From: Pseudomonadota bacterium
Lineage (GTDB): Bacteria; Pseudomonadota; Gammaproteobacteria; Steroidobacterales; Steroidobacteraceae
NCBI GenBank assembly: GCA_018240525.1
Contig: JAFEFN010000003.1
Location: 372,001-436,000, forward strand
Length of the DNA: 64,000 nucleotides
Direction of reading: 5' to 3'
Shown: piece by piece, positions 53,534 to 61,952 of the stretch
Layout of the letters: each line of letters starts with the position of its first letter
How positions within the stretch are numbered: position 1 is the stretch's first letter
Made by a program: the position numbers and the translations under genes
The notes under the pieces: generated by a model
The model's database searches: none
Seen by the model: the letters and a program-made list of their open reading frames with translations, nothing else
What the model was told of the DNA's origin: nothing

Positions 53534-53994
53534 GCCGGCTTCACCGTCGGGTCCGGGGTGATCTGGTCGGCCACCGACTCCAGCGCGGCGGCGGTCGCAT
53601 CGCCGACCGAGTGGCTGGCGGTCTGCACCGTCTCTGCCACCGACAGGGCGCCGCGCGCGATCGCCCTGCGCCCGGCATTGGTGGCGCGCAGGGCCCCGGC
53701 GCGGGCCAGAGCGCGGGCGGTCCGGCCGGCACTCACGGCCACGCGCCGCGCGGCCGCACGGACCGTCCTGGCGCGCTTGCGCACCGTGCGACGGCTGCGA
53801 CGGCTGGCGGTCCTCGCGGCCGACTTCACCGTCCGTCGCACGCGTCGTGCGACCTTCTTAGCCCGTCGCACCTGCTTGCGCGCCACTTTCCGGGTCGCGC
53901 GTCGCGTCCTGCGGGCGGTGCGCCGCGCCGTCCGCCGCGCGGTCCTTGCACCCTTCTTTGCCGCCCTCTTCGCCGATTTCTTGCGTGCCGCCAT
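53530..53994 (-). CDS. Arg/Lys/Ala-rich histone H1-like protein
   Basis: The 154-residue product is extremely basic in its first 100 residues, with A-R-R-T repeats (T-A-R-R-T-A-R-R-T-A-R-R-T) and R-R-A-K-K-V-A-R-R-V-R-R-T, then a less basic helical tail V-Q-T-A-S-H-S-V-G-D-A-T-A-A-A-L-E-S. It resembles H1-like DNA-binding tails of AlgP/Hc1-type proteins. An AAAGGAG site precedes the ATG. It is the middle gene of SYLF - histone-like - DUF2188 on the minus strand. Confidence 0.8.
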   Translation of the reverse strand: MAARKKSAKRAAKKGARTARRTARRTARRTRRATRKVARKQVRRAKKVARRVRRTVKSAARTASRRSRRTVRKRARTVRAAARRVAVSAGRTARALARAGALRATNAGRRAIARGALSVAETVQTASHSVGDATAAALESVADQITPDPTVKPA

Positions 53995-54014
53995 CGTCTG
54001 ACTCCTTTACCGAG

Positions 54015-54051
54015 GCCCCGGGACGGCGCCGCGTGGCGCCGCCCCCGGGGC
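54015..54051 (-). ncRNA. Intercistronic stem-loop between SYLF and histone-like genes
   Basis: An 8-bp outer stem (GCCCCGGG with CCCGGGGC) and a 6-bp inner stem (GGCGCC with GGCGCC, GCGT loop) fold just after the SYLF stop and before the AAAGGAG of the histone-like gene. No T run follows on the minus strand, so it may set the stoichiometry or stability of the two cistrons rather than end transcription. The stem is seen; the role is inferred. Confidence 0.5.
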
Positions 54052-54057
54052 GATTAG

Positions 54058-54624
54058 CTAGGATTTCGGGGTGAACTTGAACTTCTGCCCGGCGACGGCG
54101 GCCTCGTACATCGCACCGCCCTTCACGACCGTGTAGACCGCCATGCCCTTGTACCAGGTGCCGGCCGTCTTGGCGTCGTTCTTACCACCGCTCGCCCCAG
54201 CGCTCGCACCGGAGGTGCCGGCACTGGCCCCCGCCGCAGCCGTGATCGCCACTGCGCTCACGTCGGCCGAGAACTCGAAGGTGCCATTGGTGAACTCATC
54301 CAGCGCGCGCTTGTCCTGGAAGAGCACCAGCATGCTGTAGCCCTGGCCGCCGGCCTGGAAGCCGACGCTGAGCTGGGTCATGCTGGTGTCGCCGATGTAG
54401 GCGCCTTTCTCGTACACGCGTCCCTTGCCGTAGGCACCCCCGACCACCAGGCCGCCCTTACCGATCGTGGGAAACACTGCATAGGCGTAGGCGCTCTTCA
54501 GCATCGGCCCGCTTTCGTGGGCATTCTTGAAGAGGGTCAGGGTGTCACTGTAGTCATCCGCCTGGGCCGTAGCCGCAAACAGCATCAACGCAGCAGTGAA
54601 CACCATCCCCAGCATTCGACTCAT
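54058..54624 (-). CDS. SYLF (YSC84-type) domain exported protein
   Basis: The 188-residue product has a signal peptide and a SYLF domain: Y-A-Y-A-V-F-P-T-I-G-K-G-G-L-V-V-G-G, then G-D-T-S-M-T-Q-L-S-V-G-F-Q-A-G-G-Q and L-V-L-F-Q-D-K-R-A-L-D-E-F. SYLF domains bind lipids or phosphoinositides in eukaryotes; bacterial secreted forms are of unknown role. A Gly/Ala/Ser-rich insert lies near residue 135-150. The ATG at 54624 has a GGGAG site; the frame extends upstream to 54897. Confidence 0.85.
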   Translation of the reverse strand: MSRMLGMVFTAALMLFAATAQADDYSDTLTLFKNAHESGPMLKSAYAYAVFPTIGKGGLVVGGAYGKGRVYEKGAYIGDTSMTQLSVGFQAGGQGYSMLVLFQDKRALDEFTNGTFEFSADVSAVAITAAAGASAGTSGASAGASGGKNDAKTAGTWYKGMAVYTVVKGGAMYEAAVAGQKFKFTPKS

Positions 54625-54889
54625 GACGATCTCCCACACGTTGTAAAAAGGTGCACGCACCCAGTTCCCGCAGTGTGCCACAGTGCCGGTGCCGTGGTGC
54701 CGCCCAAGGTCCAGACCCCCTGTAGGCGTCCGCCTGCGCCATGACACGGACATTCCGGCAAGTGACCCTGTGTCAGGTATGTGCGGCGCCCGCGCGGATA
54801 ATAACGCGCGGATTTTGAGCCGCATTTGCTCCTGGATTACAGTGTGACCCGCGCCAGCGCTCTGGCTGATTTTCCGGGGAGTTACGTCC

Positions 54890-56059
54890 GTGACCAAGCA
54901 TCCTGCCGCCAGGCGCGACCCGGGTTATCTCGGGCTGACCCGCAGCGTTGCTGCATTGCCCGCGAGTGACTATTTTGATGCAGCGCACTATGAACGGGAA
55001 CTGGGCCGTATCTGGTATCGCAACTGGCTCTACGTGGGCCGCTCCAGCGAGGTGCGCGAGGCGCGCAGCTTCCGCACCTTTTCGATCGGCACCCAGTCGG
55101 TGGTCATCGTGCGCGGCGAGGACCAACAGGTGCGTGCCTTCCACAACACGTGCCGCCACCGCGGCGCAGCCCTGTGCCAGGCCGCCGAGGGTCGCTTCCC
55201 GCCCGCCGGTATCGTCTGTCCGTACCACGCCTGGCGTTACAGCCTGAAGGGCGAGCTGCTGCAGACCACTTCGAAACAGCTCCCGGACGATTTCGAGCCG
55301 CGCGACCTCGGTCTCTACGGCCTGCCCGTGACCGAGTGGAACGGGTGCATCTTCGTTTCCCTGAGTGATCACCCCCCCGCCTTCGCCAAGAACTTCGACC
55401 TGCCATTGAACCGACTGGATGCCTGGCACATGGATCGGCTAGCCGTCGGTCACCGCTCGCGCAAGACCATCGCCTGCAACTGGAAAGTGTTCTGGGAGAA
55501 CTACAACGAATGCCTGCACTGCCCCGGCGTGCATCCGAAGCTGGCGCAGCTCGTGCCGTTGTTCGGCCGTGCACTGCTTGAGCCGAAGGACGATCCACAC
55601 TGGCAAGACCATGCCACCGACCAGGACCCCCGCTTCAGGGGCGGCCTGCGCGCCGGGGCGACCTCCTGGACCATGGACGGACAGCCAGTCGGGGTGCCCT
55701 TCCCGGACCTCAGTGCCGAGGACCGCAAGAGCGGCCACGTCTACCTGACAGGGCTGCCTTCGATCTTCATCGTCGGGCATGTCGACTACATGCGCATCGT
55801 GCGCATACTCCCCCTGGGCCCGGAACTCACCGAGATGAGCATCGAGTACCTGTTCCTGCCCGAGTCCCTGGAGGCGAAGCGGAACATCGCGAGCGCAGTC
55901 GAATTCACCCAGACGGTCATGGGCGAGGATGCGCAGATCTGCGAGGTCAACCAGCGCGGGCTGCACGCGCTGGCGCATGCCCGCGGCGTGCTGATGCCGG
56001 AGGAATACGTGATCCAGCAGTTCCAGGACTGGGTGAGGGCCGAGCTCGCCCGCCCATAG
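54890..56059 (+). CDS. Rieske oxygenase large subunit, betaine monooxygenase-like
   Basis: The 389-residue product has the Rieske ligands Cys88, His90, Cys110 and His113, and the iron site N-W-K-V-F-W-E-N-Y-N-E-C-L-H-C-P-G-V-H. It resembles the glycine betaine monooxygenase and related N-demethylase group more than arene dioxygenases. Translation starts at GTG 54890 after GGGGAG. It is followed by a strong hairpin and stands as a single gene; no ferredoxin or reductase gene is in the window. Confidence 0.9.
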   Translation: MTKHPAARRDPGYLGLTRSVAALPASDYFDAAHYERELGRIWYRNWLYVGRSSEVREARSFRTFSIGTQSVVIVRGEDQQVRAFHNTCRHRGAALCQAAEGRFPPAGIVCPYHAWRYSLKGELLQTTSKQLPDDFEPRDLGLYGLPVTEWNGCIFVSLSDHPPAFAKNFDLPLNRLDAWHMDRLAVGHRSRKTIACNWKVFWENYNECLHCPGVHPKLAQLVPLFGRALLEPKDDPHWQDHATDQDPRFRGGLRAGATSWTMDGQPVGVPFPDLSAEDRKSGHVYLTGLPSIFIVGHVDYMRIVRILPLGPELTEMSIEYLFLPESLEAKRNIASAVEFTQTVMGEDAQICEVNQRGLHALAHARGVLMPEEYVIQQFQDWVRAELARP

Positions 56060-56087
56060 CGGCCGCCGGCGAACGCAGGTTCCAGAC

Positions 56088-56121
56088 AAGAGAAAACCGG
56101 CCACGCGGCCGGTTTCCTCTT
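56088..56121. terminator. Bidirectional 15-bp stem terminator
   Basis: AAGAGAAAACCGGCC and GGCCGGTTTCCTCTT pair with one mismatch around an ACGC loop. The A and T runs on both flanks make it suitable for the Rieske gene and, from the other side, for the convergent DUF1328 gene. Confidence 0.85.
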
Positions 56122-56140
56122 GCCCATCGAATGAGTAACG

Positions 56141-56302
56141 CTAGATGCTGCGTCTTCCCGTGAGCAGCGCAATGATGGCGGCGACCAGGAACACGAAGAA
56201 CAGGATCTTGGCGATGCCGGCAGCTCCTGCGGCAATACCGCCGAAGCCGAGCACGGCCGCGATGATCGCGATGATGAAGAAGACTATTGCGTAGTGAAGC
56301 AT
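56141..56302 (-). CDS. DUF1328 family small membrane protein
   Basis: The 53-residue product has two short hydrophobic helices: [24 protein letters not shown] and an [11 protein letters not shown] segment ending L-L-T-G-R-R. This is the DUF1328 (YtjA-like) pattern, a family with no known function found near stress genes. It is too short for default gene thresholds but well conserved. An inverted repeat of 9-bp arms (56311-56319 and 56368-56376) lies in its leader. Confidence 0.9.
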   Translation of the reverse strand: MLHYAIVFFIIAIIAAVLGFGGIAAGAAGIAKILFFVFLVAAIIALLTGRRSI

Positions 56303-56479
56303 GGAACCCTCGCTCGGTTTCGACGTGTAGTACCAGAGGGCGCGTGCCGTCCGTGGAGGGAAGTCTGAACCGAGCGTGGCGGTGCCAGCATTGGGCCTCC
56401 CACCGTATGCGATGTAGGATTTAGTCTACAGTTTGCCCATGACCCCTAGTTAGACGCCTCAATCCGCACAGGTGAACAC

Positions 56480-57241
56480 ATGACAGAGTTGGAATGCTGC
56501 CCGCGCGATCTACCCACCTCCCCGCAGCGCCGTCAGCTGCTGCGCTCTGCCGCAGGCATGGCGGCCGTTGCAGGAGCGTTGAGCCCGCTGGCGGGTCTCG
56601 GCGTGACGCAGCTGTCGCTGGGGGCGGCCCTGACGGCGGAGCAGCGCGACCAGCTCACGCCCGACCAGATCCTGGAGCGCCTCAAGCAGGGCAACGAGCG
56701 CTTCCGCAGCGGCAAGATGCAACCGCACGACTTCCTCGCGCAGAAGCGGGCCACCACGAGCGGGCAATACCCGGCGGTGGCCCTGCTGAGCTGCATCGAT
56801 TCGCGCGCCCCGGCGGAGATCATCTTCGATGTCGGCCTGGGGGACACCTTCAACGCGCGCATTGCCGGCAACGTCGTCAACGATGACCTGTTGGGCAGCC
56901 TGGAATTTGCCTGTGCCGCCGCCGGTTCCAAGGTGATATTGGTGATGGGACATACCAGCTGCGGGGCGATCAAGGGCGCGATCGACGATGTGCAGCTCGG
57001 GCACCTGACCGGCCTGCTCGAGAAGATCAAGCCAGCCGTCGGCGCGACCACGTTCGACGGCGAGCGCAGCAGCAAGAACGCCGAGTTCGTCGATGCGGTA
57101 GCCGCCACGAACGTGCGTCGCACCGTCAGCGCCATCCGCTCCCAGAGCGCGGTGCTGGCCAAGCTCGAACAGTCGGGCAAGATCAGGATCGCAGGCTCCA
57201 TGTACCACCTCGTGGGTGGGCGCGTGGACTTCCTGAGCTGA
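56480..57241 (+). CDS. Beta-class carbonic anhydrase with Tat-type signal
   Basis: The 253-residue product has a twin-arginine-like signal (Q-R-R-Q-L-L-R-S-A-A-G then a hydrophobic run) and the beta-CA zinc ligands Cys105, His158 and Cys161 (S-C-I-D-S-R, H-T-S-C-G-A), with the Asp107-Arg109 dyad. Most beta carbonic anhydrases are cytoplasmic, so export is notable. Predicted reaction is CO2 hydration in the periplasm. It converges with the APC permease. Confidence 0.9.
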   Translation: MTELECCPRDLPTSPQRRQLLRSAAGMAAVAGALSPLAGLGVTQLSLGAALTAEQRDQLTPDQILERLKQGNERFRSGKMQPHDFLAQKRATTSGQYPAVALLSCIDSRAPAEIIFDVGLGDTFNARIAGNVVNDDLLGSLEFACAAAGSKVILVMGHTSCGAIKGAIDDVQLGHLTGLLEKIKPAVGATTFDGERSSKNAEFVDAVAATNVRRTVSAIRSQSAVLAKLEQSGKIRIAGSMYHLVGGRVDFLS

Positions 57242-57279
57242 CGGATGGCCCCTCCCCGCGCCGGCGGCGACCCTCGGTG

Positions 57280-58590
57280 CTAGCTGCCCGCCACCCGGCG
57301 GCCGCGCACCACCGCCCAGTTGCCCAGGCCGAGCGCGACGGTCACGAGCAGCACGACCGACTTGCTGAAGTCGACGCGCGTCATCAGCAGCGCGCACATG
57401 GCCACTCCCAGGGCGGGCAGCAGCCAGCCGCCCGGGACGCGGAAGCTGGCCGCACCCGGCTGCCGGCGACGCAGGACCGGGACCGCCACGCACACCCCAC
57501 CGTAGTAGAAGAGCCGCGCGACCGCTGAGAGCGTCACATTCCAGGCGAATCCTGCAAACTGCGCGAAGCCCCACAGGAGGGCGGCGAAGACCACGATCGA
57601 GACGAAGGGTGTATGGAAGCGCGGGTGCACCCGCGCGAACGAGCTCGGGAAGTCGGCACGCTCGGCCAGCGCGAACATCCCTCGCGGCCCGGTCAGCATG
57701 TTGGCACTCAGGTAGCCATAGATGGAAACCAGGGCTGCCGCGGCCACCAGCACTCCGCCCGCGCGCCCCATGACGACGCGGGCGGCGTCCGAGACCGGAC
57801 GGACGCTGCGCGCCGGCTCGGGCAGCACGCCCATCACGGTGTACTGCACCAGGAAGTACACGCAGCCGACGATCAGCGCTGCGGCGAAGAGGGCGAACAC
57901 GGCATCGCGGCGCGGATTGCGGGCCTCGGCCATGGGATTAAGCGCCGCCTCATAGCCGCCATACGCAAAAAGCAGCAACAGCATTGCGTTCAGCCAATCG
58001 TCCGCGCCGGCGCGGACCGGGGCAACCGCCACGTGCGCGTGCCCGGCCAGGTATGCCAGTCCCGCAGCACAGACGATACCCAGGGCGCCAAGCTTGGCGG
58101 CCACCGAGAGGTTGCTGACCTGAGTGCCGCCGGCGACGCCGCGGTAGTTGATGGCCGCAAGCATCGCGATGAACAGCGTGATGATGGCCAGGCGCACGGT
58201 CGGGTGCAGCGCCGCCGGCCAGAACTCGCCCAGGTAGACGACCAGGAGGTTCACGCTCGCGGCACAGGCCGTGAGGCGCCCGAGCAGTGTGAGCCAGCCG
58301 ACCTGCACGCCGACCAGGCGGCCGAACGCGCGCTGCAGGTACAGGTAGGTGCCGCCGGTCTGCGTGAACTGCGAAGCCAGCTCCGCGTAGCAGGCGATGA
58401 TGACGGCCATGCCGGCGCCGGCGAGCAGCACCGCCAGTGGGCTCGCCGCACCCAGCAGCCCCGCCACCGGGGCGGGCAACCCGAAGATGCCGCTGCCCAG
58501 GGTGTTGTTTACGGCCAGGGCCACCAGGCTCCAGCGGCCGATGACGCGAACCAGGGTCGAGTGCGGCGGATCCGCAGGCGATAGGGTCAT
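57280..58590 (-). CDS. APC superfamily amino acid permease
   Basis: The 436-residue product has twelve predicted helices and the helix 1 motif N-N-T-L-G-S-G-I-F-G-L-P-A, with a Q-T-G-G-T-Y-L-Y-L region in helix 3. It belongs to the amino acid-polyamine-organocation superfamily; substrate specificity cannot be read from the sequence. It lies about 46 bp upstream of the double-CDGSH gene's end on the same strand; a link is not evident. Confidence 0.9.
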   Translation of the reverse strand: MTLSPADPPHSTLVRVIGRWSLVALAVNNTLGSGIFGLPAPVAGLLGAASPLAVLLAGAGMAVIIACYAELASQFTQTGGTYLYLQRAFGRLVGVQVGWLTLLGRLTACAASVNLLVVYLGEFWPAALHPTVRLAIITLFIAMLAAINYRGVAGGTQVSNLSVAAKLGALGIVCAAGLAYLAGHAHVAVAPVRAGADDWLNAMLLLLFAYGGYEAALNPMAEARNPRRDAVFALFAAALIVGCVYFLVQYTVMGVLPEPARSVRPVSDAARVVMGRAGGVLVAAAALVSIYGYLSANMLTGPRGMFALAERADFPSSFARVHPRFHTPFVSIVVFAALLWGFAQFAGFAWNVTLSAVARLFYYGGVCVAVPVLRRRQPGAASFRVPGGWLLPALGVAMCALLMTRVDFSKSVVLLVTVALGLGNWAVVRGRRVAGS

Positions 58591-58636
58591 CGCCTTCCTG
58601 TATCACAGGCCGCAGGGCCGGCTGAGGGTGCGGCGG

Positions 58637-59329
58637 TCAGGTCCAGTCCTGGAATTTCACGCTGGCGTGCGAGCCATCGCAGAAGGGTTTGTTCTTGGAA
58701 GCGCCGCAGCGGCACAGGGTGACGCGGTTGCGCACCTCGTAGGTGAAGCCGTCCGCAGCCACCACCGGGATGCCCCCGCGCAGCCACAGCGGGCCGCTGA
58801 CCTGCTGGGCCGGATCCTGCACGACGCCGATCGAGACCGGCAGCGGCTGTTCCAGCGGCTTGCCGGTGGCGCGATCCCACGCCACCAGGCGGCCGGACGG
58901 ACAGGCGTTCACCTGGCGCACGAAGTCGCGCGCCACCTTGGCATCGTCGGTCTCCTCGACCTGGTTCCACACCTGACCGTTCGGGTCGCAGAAGCGCGCG
59001 AAGGCGCACAGGGTCTCCGCGTCGCTGAGCGAATGCACCGGCCCCTGCATCACTTGCGCCTGCTCGGCATAGGGCTTGCGGCTTGCGGTCTCGGTGCCGT
59101 CGAAGCCGACTTTCGAGTGCGTGCCGTCGCAAAAGGGCTTGTTCTTGGAGTGCCCGCAGCGGCACAGCGCGTAGCTGGCCTTTGCCGGGAAGGCATCGCC
59201 CTCCTTCCACGCCTCCGACTCCCCGCCGCTGCCGGCGAAGATGGTCTGCGTGGCGAGGGGGACCGCGCCGCTGACCAGATAGGGACCATCCTTGCTGACG
59301 AGCACCTTCGCCGCCTTCGATTCGCCCAT
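58637..59329 (-). CDS. Double CDGSH iron-sulfur protein
   Basis: The 230-residue product has CDGSH cluster sites at Cys56, Cys58, Cys67, His71 and at Cys206, Cys208, Cys217, His221, both with the F-C-D-G-[TS]-H sequence. The middle 100 residues carry more cysteines (L-C-A-F-A-R-F-C-D and A-C-P-S-G-R-L) and may hold an additional cluster or a zinc site. Related bacterial proteins have this two-domain layout. A CAGGAGG site precedes the ATG. Electron transfer or cluster storage is the usual guess. Confidence 0.9.
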   Translation of the reverse strand: MGESKAAKVLVSKDGPYLVSGAVPLATQTIFAGSGGESEAWKEGDAFPAKASYALCRCGHSKNKPFCDGTHSKVGFDGTETASRKPYAEQAQVMQGPVHSLSDAETLCAFARFCDPNGQVWNQVEETDDAKVARDFVRQVNACPSGRLVAWDRATGKPLEQPLPVSIGVVQDPAQQVSGPLWLRGGIPVVAADGFTYEVRNRVTLCRCGASKNKPFCDGSHASVKFQDWT

Positions 59330-59417
59330 ACTGCCTCCTGCAACCTTGAGGGATCCTGCGCCGACAGCGTGCACTGCCCCGGCCCCGACAACAATCCCCA
59401 CCTGATAGAATGTGCGT

Positions 59418-59909
59418 ATGCCGGTCCTCACCTCGCCCACCAGCCTGGACCTCGACGCGCGGCTCGCGGGCGCCGGTGGCCCGGCGGAAAGCTTCAAGCG
59501 GCTGTCGGCGAGCCTGTGGCAACAGCGCTACCTCAGCACCGAGCTGTTGGAACTGTGCCGCCTTACGCTCGCGCGCCTGCACCGGGATGAAGTCGAGATC
59601 GCCGCGGTCAATCCGCACCTGGGTGCGCGCGCACTGCCGGTCGCACGGCGCGCCGCCGTCTTGTCCGGCAACAGCTTCCGCAGCACCGAATTTACGCCGG
59701 CCGAGAAGGCCGTGCTGGCGTTTACGGAGTGCTACGCGCTGGATGCCCAGAGCATAGCCGACGAGGTCGCCGAGGAAGCCAAGGCGCACCTGGGTGAGTC
59801 GGGCCTCGTATTCCTCATCGAGGCACTGGGCTGCCTCGATGCCCGCATCCGCGCGGCACGCTGCCTGCGCGACCTGTCCGCCGTGGCGGGGGGCCGCCAT
59901 GGGCACTAA
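59418..59909 (+). CDS. CMD/AhpD-fold protein without CxxC
   Basis: The 163-residue product has the carboxymuconolactone decarboxylase-like helical layout (E-L-C-R-L-T-L-A-R-L, T-P-A-E-K-A-V-L-A-F-T-E-C-Y). The C-x-x-C of AhpD is absent at the expected place, where N-P-H-L-G-A stands. A GTG at 59412 is an alternative start. It overlaps the following CMD gene by 11 bp, so the pair is translationally coupled and may form a heteromer in which this one is a non-catalytic partner. Confidence 0.75.
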   Translation: MPVLTSPTSLDLDARLAGAGGPAESFKRLSASLWQQRYLSTELLELCRLTLARLHRDEVEIAAVNPHLGARALPVARRAAVLSGNSFRSTEFTPAEKAVLAFTECYALDAQSIADEVAEEAKAHLGESGLVFLIEALGCLDARIRAARCLRDLSAVAGGRHGH

Positions 59910-60426
59910 GGCGCGCGCCAGCGCGCCCGCCCGGCGCACCGGCAACGTCATCCGCGACAGTGCGCTGGGTCGGGTGCCCGAGACGGTCGATGAAATTATC
60001 GCCCTCAACGGGGCTGTCTGGCAGAGCACCCTCGTGTCGCCGACACTGCTGGAAGTGGTCCGGTTGCGCAACGCGCGCACGGTGAACTGCGTATTCTGCA
60101 AGTCGGTGCGCTACGAGGTGGCGCGCAATGACGGGCTCACCGAGGAGCGCGTGCAGCTGATCGATGGCAACTACCAGGACAGCAGCCTGAGCGAGCGCGA
60201 GAAGCTCGCCATCGCCCTTGCCGACTGCTATCTGGGCTTCCCCGCGGGCGTGCCGCCGCAGCTGGCCCAGCGGCTGCAGGCCGAGTTCTCGGTCGCGGAG
60301 ATCGCTGCACTGCTGGTGGCGCTCATGAGCTTCAACTTCACCTCGCGCACCGCGGTCAGCATCGGCGGGATGCCGGAGGAGCCGCTGCCGATCATGCTGC
60401 TGCCGGTCTCGGTCACCACCACCTGA
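59899..60426 (+). CDS. CMD/AhpD-fold protein with CxxC
   Basis: The 175-residue product has R-N-A-R-T-V-N-C-V-F-C-K-S, with Cys64 and Cys67 as the AhpD-type redox pair. A long basic N-terminal tail precedes the fold. It overlaps the first CMD gene. The C-terminal helix S-R-T-A-V-S-I-G-G is conserved. A peroxidase or decarboxylase role is the family expectation but is not shown. Confidence 0.82.
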   Translation: MGTKARASAPARRTGNVIRDSALGRVPETVDEIIALNGAVWQSTLVSPTLLEVVRLRNARTVNCVFCKSVRYEVARNDGLTEERVQLIDGNYQDSSLSEREKLAIALADCYLGFPAGVPPQLAQRLQAEFSVAEIAALLVALMSFNFTSRTAVSIGGMPEEPLPIMLLPVSVTTT

Positions 60427-60427
60427 G

Positions 60428-61792
60428 TCACTGCAGCGCGGCTGCGCCCCAGCGGCGGGCGTAGGCCTTGATGTCGCTCTTGCGTTCGAGTCCCGCCGCG
60501 TTCATGTAGCGCACGTTGCCGAACACCGCTCGCTCCGGCCAAGGCCGGTCGTGCAGGCCGAAGACCCAGCCGACGTTCGCGAAGGAGCTCGGGTCGCGTC
60601 CGTCGATGAAGTAAGTGTTATTCAGCTGCAGCAGCACCGCATAGGCCTCACGCGGCGAGGCCGACCACTCGAGCACCTTCTTGCCCCAGTACATGCGCAT
60701 GTAGTTCTGCATGTACCCGGTGGCCAGCATCTCGCGCGTGGCCGCATTCCAGTACGCATCGTGCGTGCGCGCGGCCGCGAGGTCCTCGTAGCTGTACAGC
60801 ACCGGCCTTGGGTCGCGCGCGTGCAGGCCAAGCGTGCGCTGCGCCCAGGCCGGGATGCACTCGTAGCGATCGTACTCGCGGGTATTGTCCACGAAGTTGG
60901 CCGCCAGCTCGCGCCGCACGACGAGCTCCTCGAGGAAGCTGTCACGATCGGCGTGCGGGGCGGGCGCCGCGGCCACCGCCAGGGCCACCTCGACCGGGGA
61001 GATCTGGCCGAAGTGCAGGTACGGGGAGAGCATCGAGACCTGCGGTTCGGCCGGGCGCGCGCGTGCGGCGACGTACCCGCGCAGGCCGGTGCGGATGAAG
61101 GCATCCAGTCGCGCCCGCGCCTGCGTGTAGCCGCCGCGCAGGCCGGAGACGGGCGTGGCCGCCCGCCCGAGGCTCAGTCGCCCCAAGAGCCGCGGGATGT
61201 CGCCGAGATCCACGTCCCCGCGCACCTGCAGATCCTGCGCGTCCCGCCGCGGGCGCTGGCGCCGCAGCGGCGCGAGGAACCGGTCCCGCAGCGCGGCCAG
61301 CTTCGGCCGCAGGGTGCGTGCGCCGACCTGGGCGCCGCTTGCGGCCAGCCCTACCGGCACGACAACGTCCCCTTCCACCCGCAGCACGCGCGTCCCGGCG
61401 GCCGCGGCGACATGGGTACGCCACTGCTTCTGGATGCGCAGGTAGCCGTGGTCGCAGACCACGAGCGCCGCCTGGCGCGCCAGGCCCAGGGCAACCGCGT
61501 CCGGTGCGCCGCGCCGGATGACGAAGCCGATGCCGCGGGCCCGCAGGCGCTGGGCCGTGTCGGCGAGCCCCTCGAGCATGAAGGCGTAGTGACGGGCATT
61601 GGCCTCCGGGAAGTCATCCATGAGGCCGAAGCCGACGAGCAGCGGCAGGCCGAGGCGGTTGGCGGCGGCGACCCCCACCTCCAGCGCCGGGTTGAATGCC
61701 TCGCGCTGCGACTGCTGCATCCAGTACAACACGTAGTCGCCGCCGCGCTCCGCGGCGCCGTTCAGTTCGATAAGTCGCTGTGGTTCAATCAT
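60428..61792 (-). CDS. Class II CPD photolyase
   Basis: The 454-residue product matches class II photolyases: an N-terminal alpha/beta domain, then L-S-P-Y-L-H-F-G-Q-I-S-P, E-E-L-V-V-R-R-E-L-A-A-N-F and M-Q-N-Y-M-R-M-Y-W-G-K-K-V-L-E-W in the FAD domain. It repairs UV-induced cyclobutane pyrimidine dimers using blue light. It converges with the CMD pair (one base between stops) and is divergent from the MFS gene. Confidence 0.93.
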   Translation of the reverse strand: MIEPQRLIELNGAAERGGDYVLYWMQQSQREAFNPALEVGVAAANRLGLPLLVGFGLMDDFPEANARHYAFMLEGLADTAQRLRARGIGFVIRRGAPDAVALGLARQAALVVCDHGYLRIQKQWRTHVAAAAGTRVLRVEGDVVVPVGLAASGAQVGARTLRPKLAALRDRFLAPLRRQRPRRDAQDLQVRGDVDLGDIPRLLGRLSLGRAATPVSGLRGGYTQARARLDAFIRTGLRGYVAARARPAEPQVSMLSPYLHFGQISPVEVALAVAAAPAPHADRDSFLEELVVRRELAANFVDNTREYDRYECIPAWAQRTLGLHARDPRPVLYSYEDLAAARTHDAYWNAATREMLATGYMQNYMRMYWGKKVLEWSASPREAYAVLLQLNNTYFIDGRDPSSFANVGWVFGLHDRPWPERAVFGNVRYMNAAGLERKSDIKAYARRWGAAALQ

Positions 61793-61952
61793 GCGTCGCT
61801 CCGGGACGACAGCGTCGAGCCAAGGTAAGCAGCCTGTCGGTCAGGCGCAAGCGTGACCGTCGCGATGCGACATCTTTCTTGTACAATCCCCGCACGCAAA
61901 GAGCCGGACCGCGCGCTAACGAGTGACGACCGGCCAGGAGCAAAGTGGGGCA

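Noticed and set aside
61882..61887. TACAAT as a -10 box before the MFS gene
   Set aside because: No acceptable -35 hexamer at 16-18 bp; a lone -10 match is common by chance.
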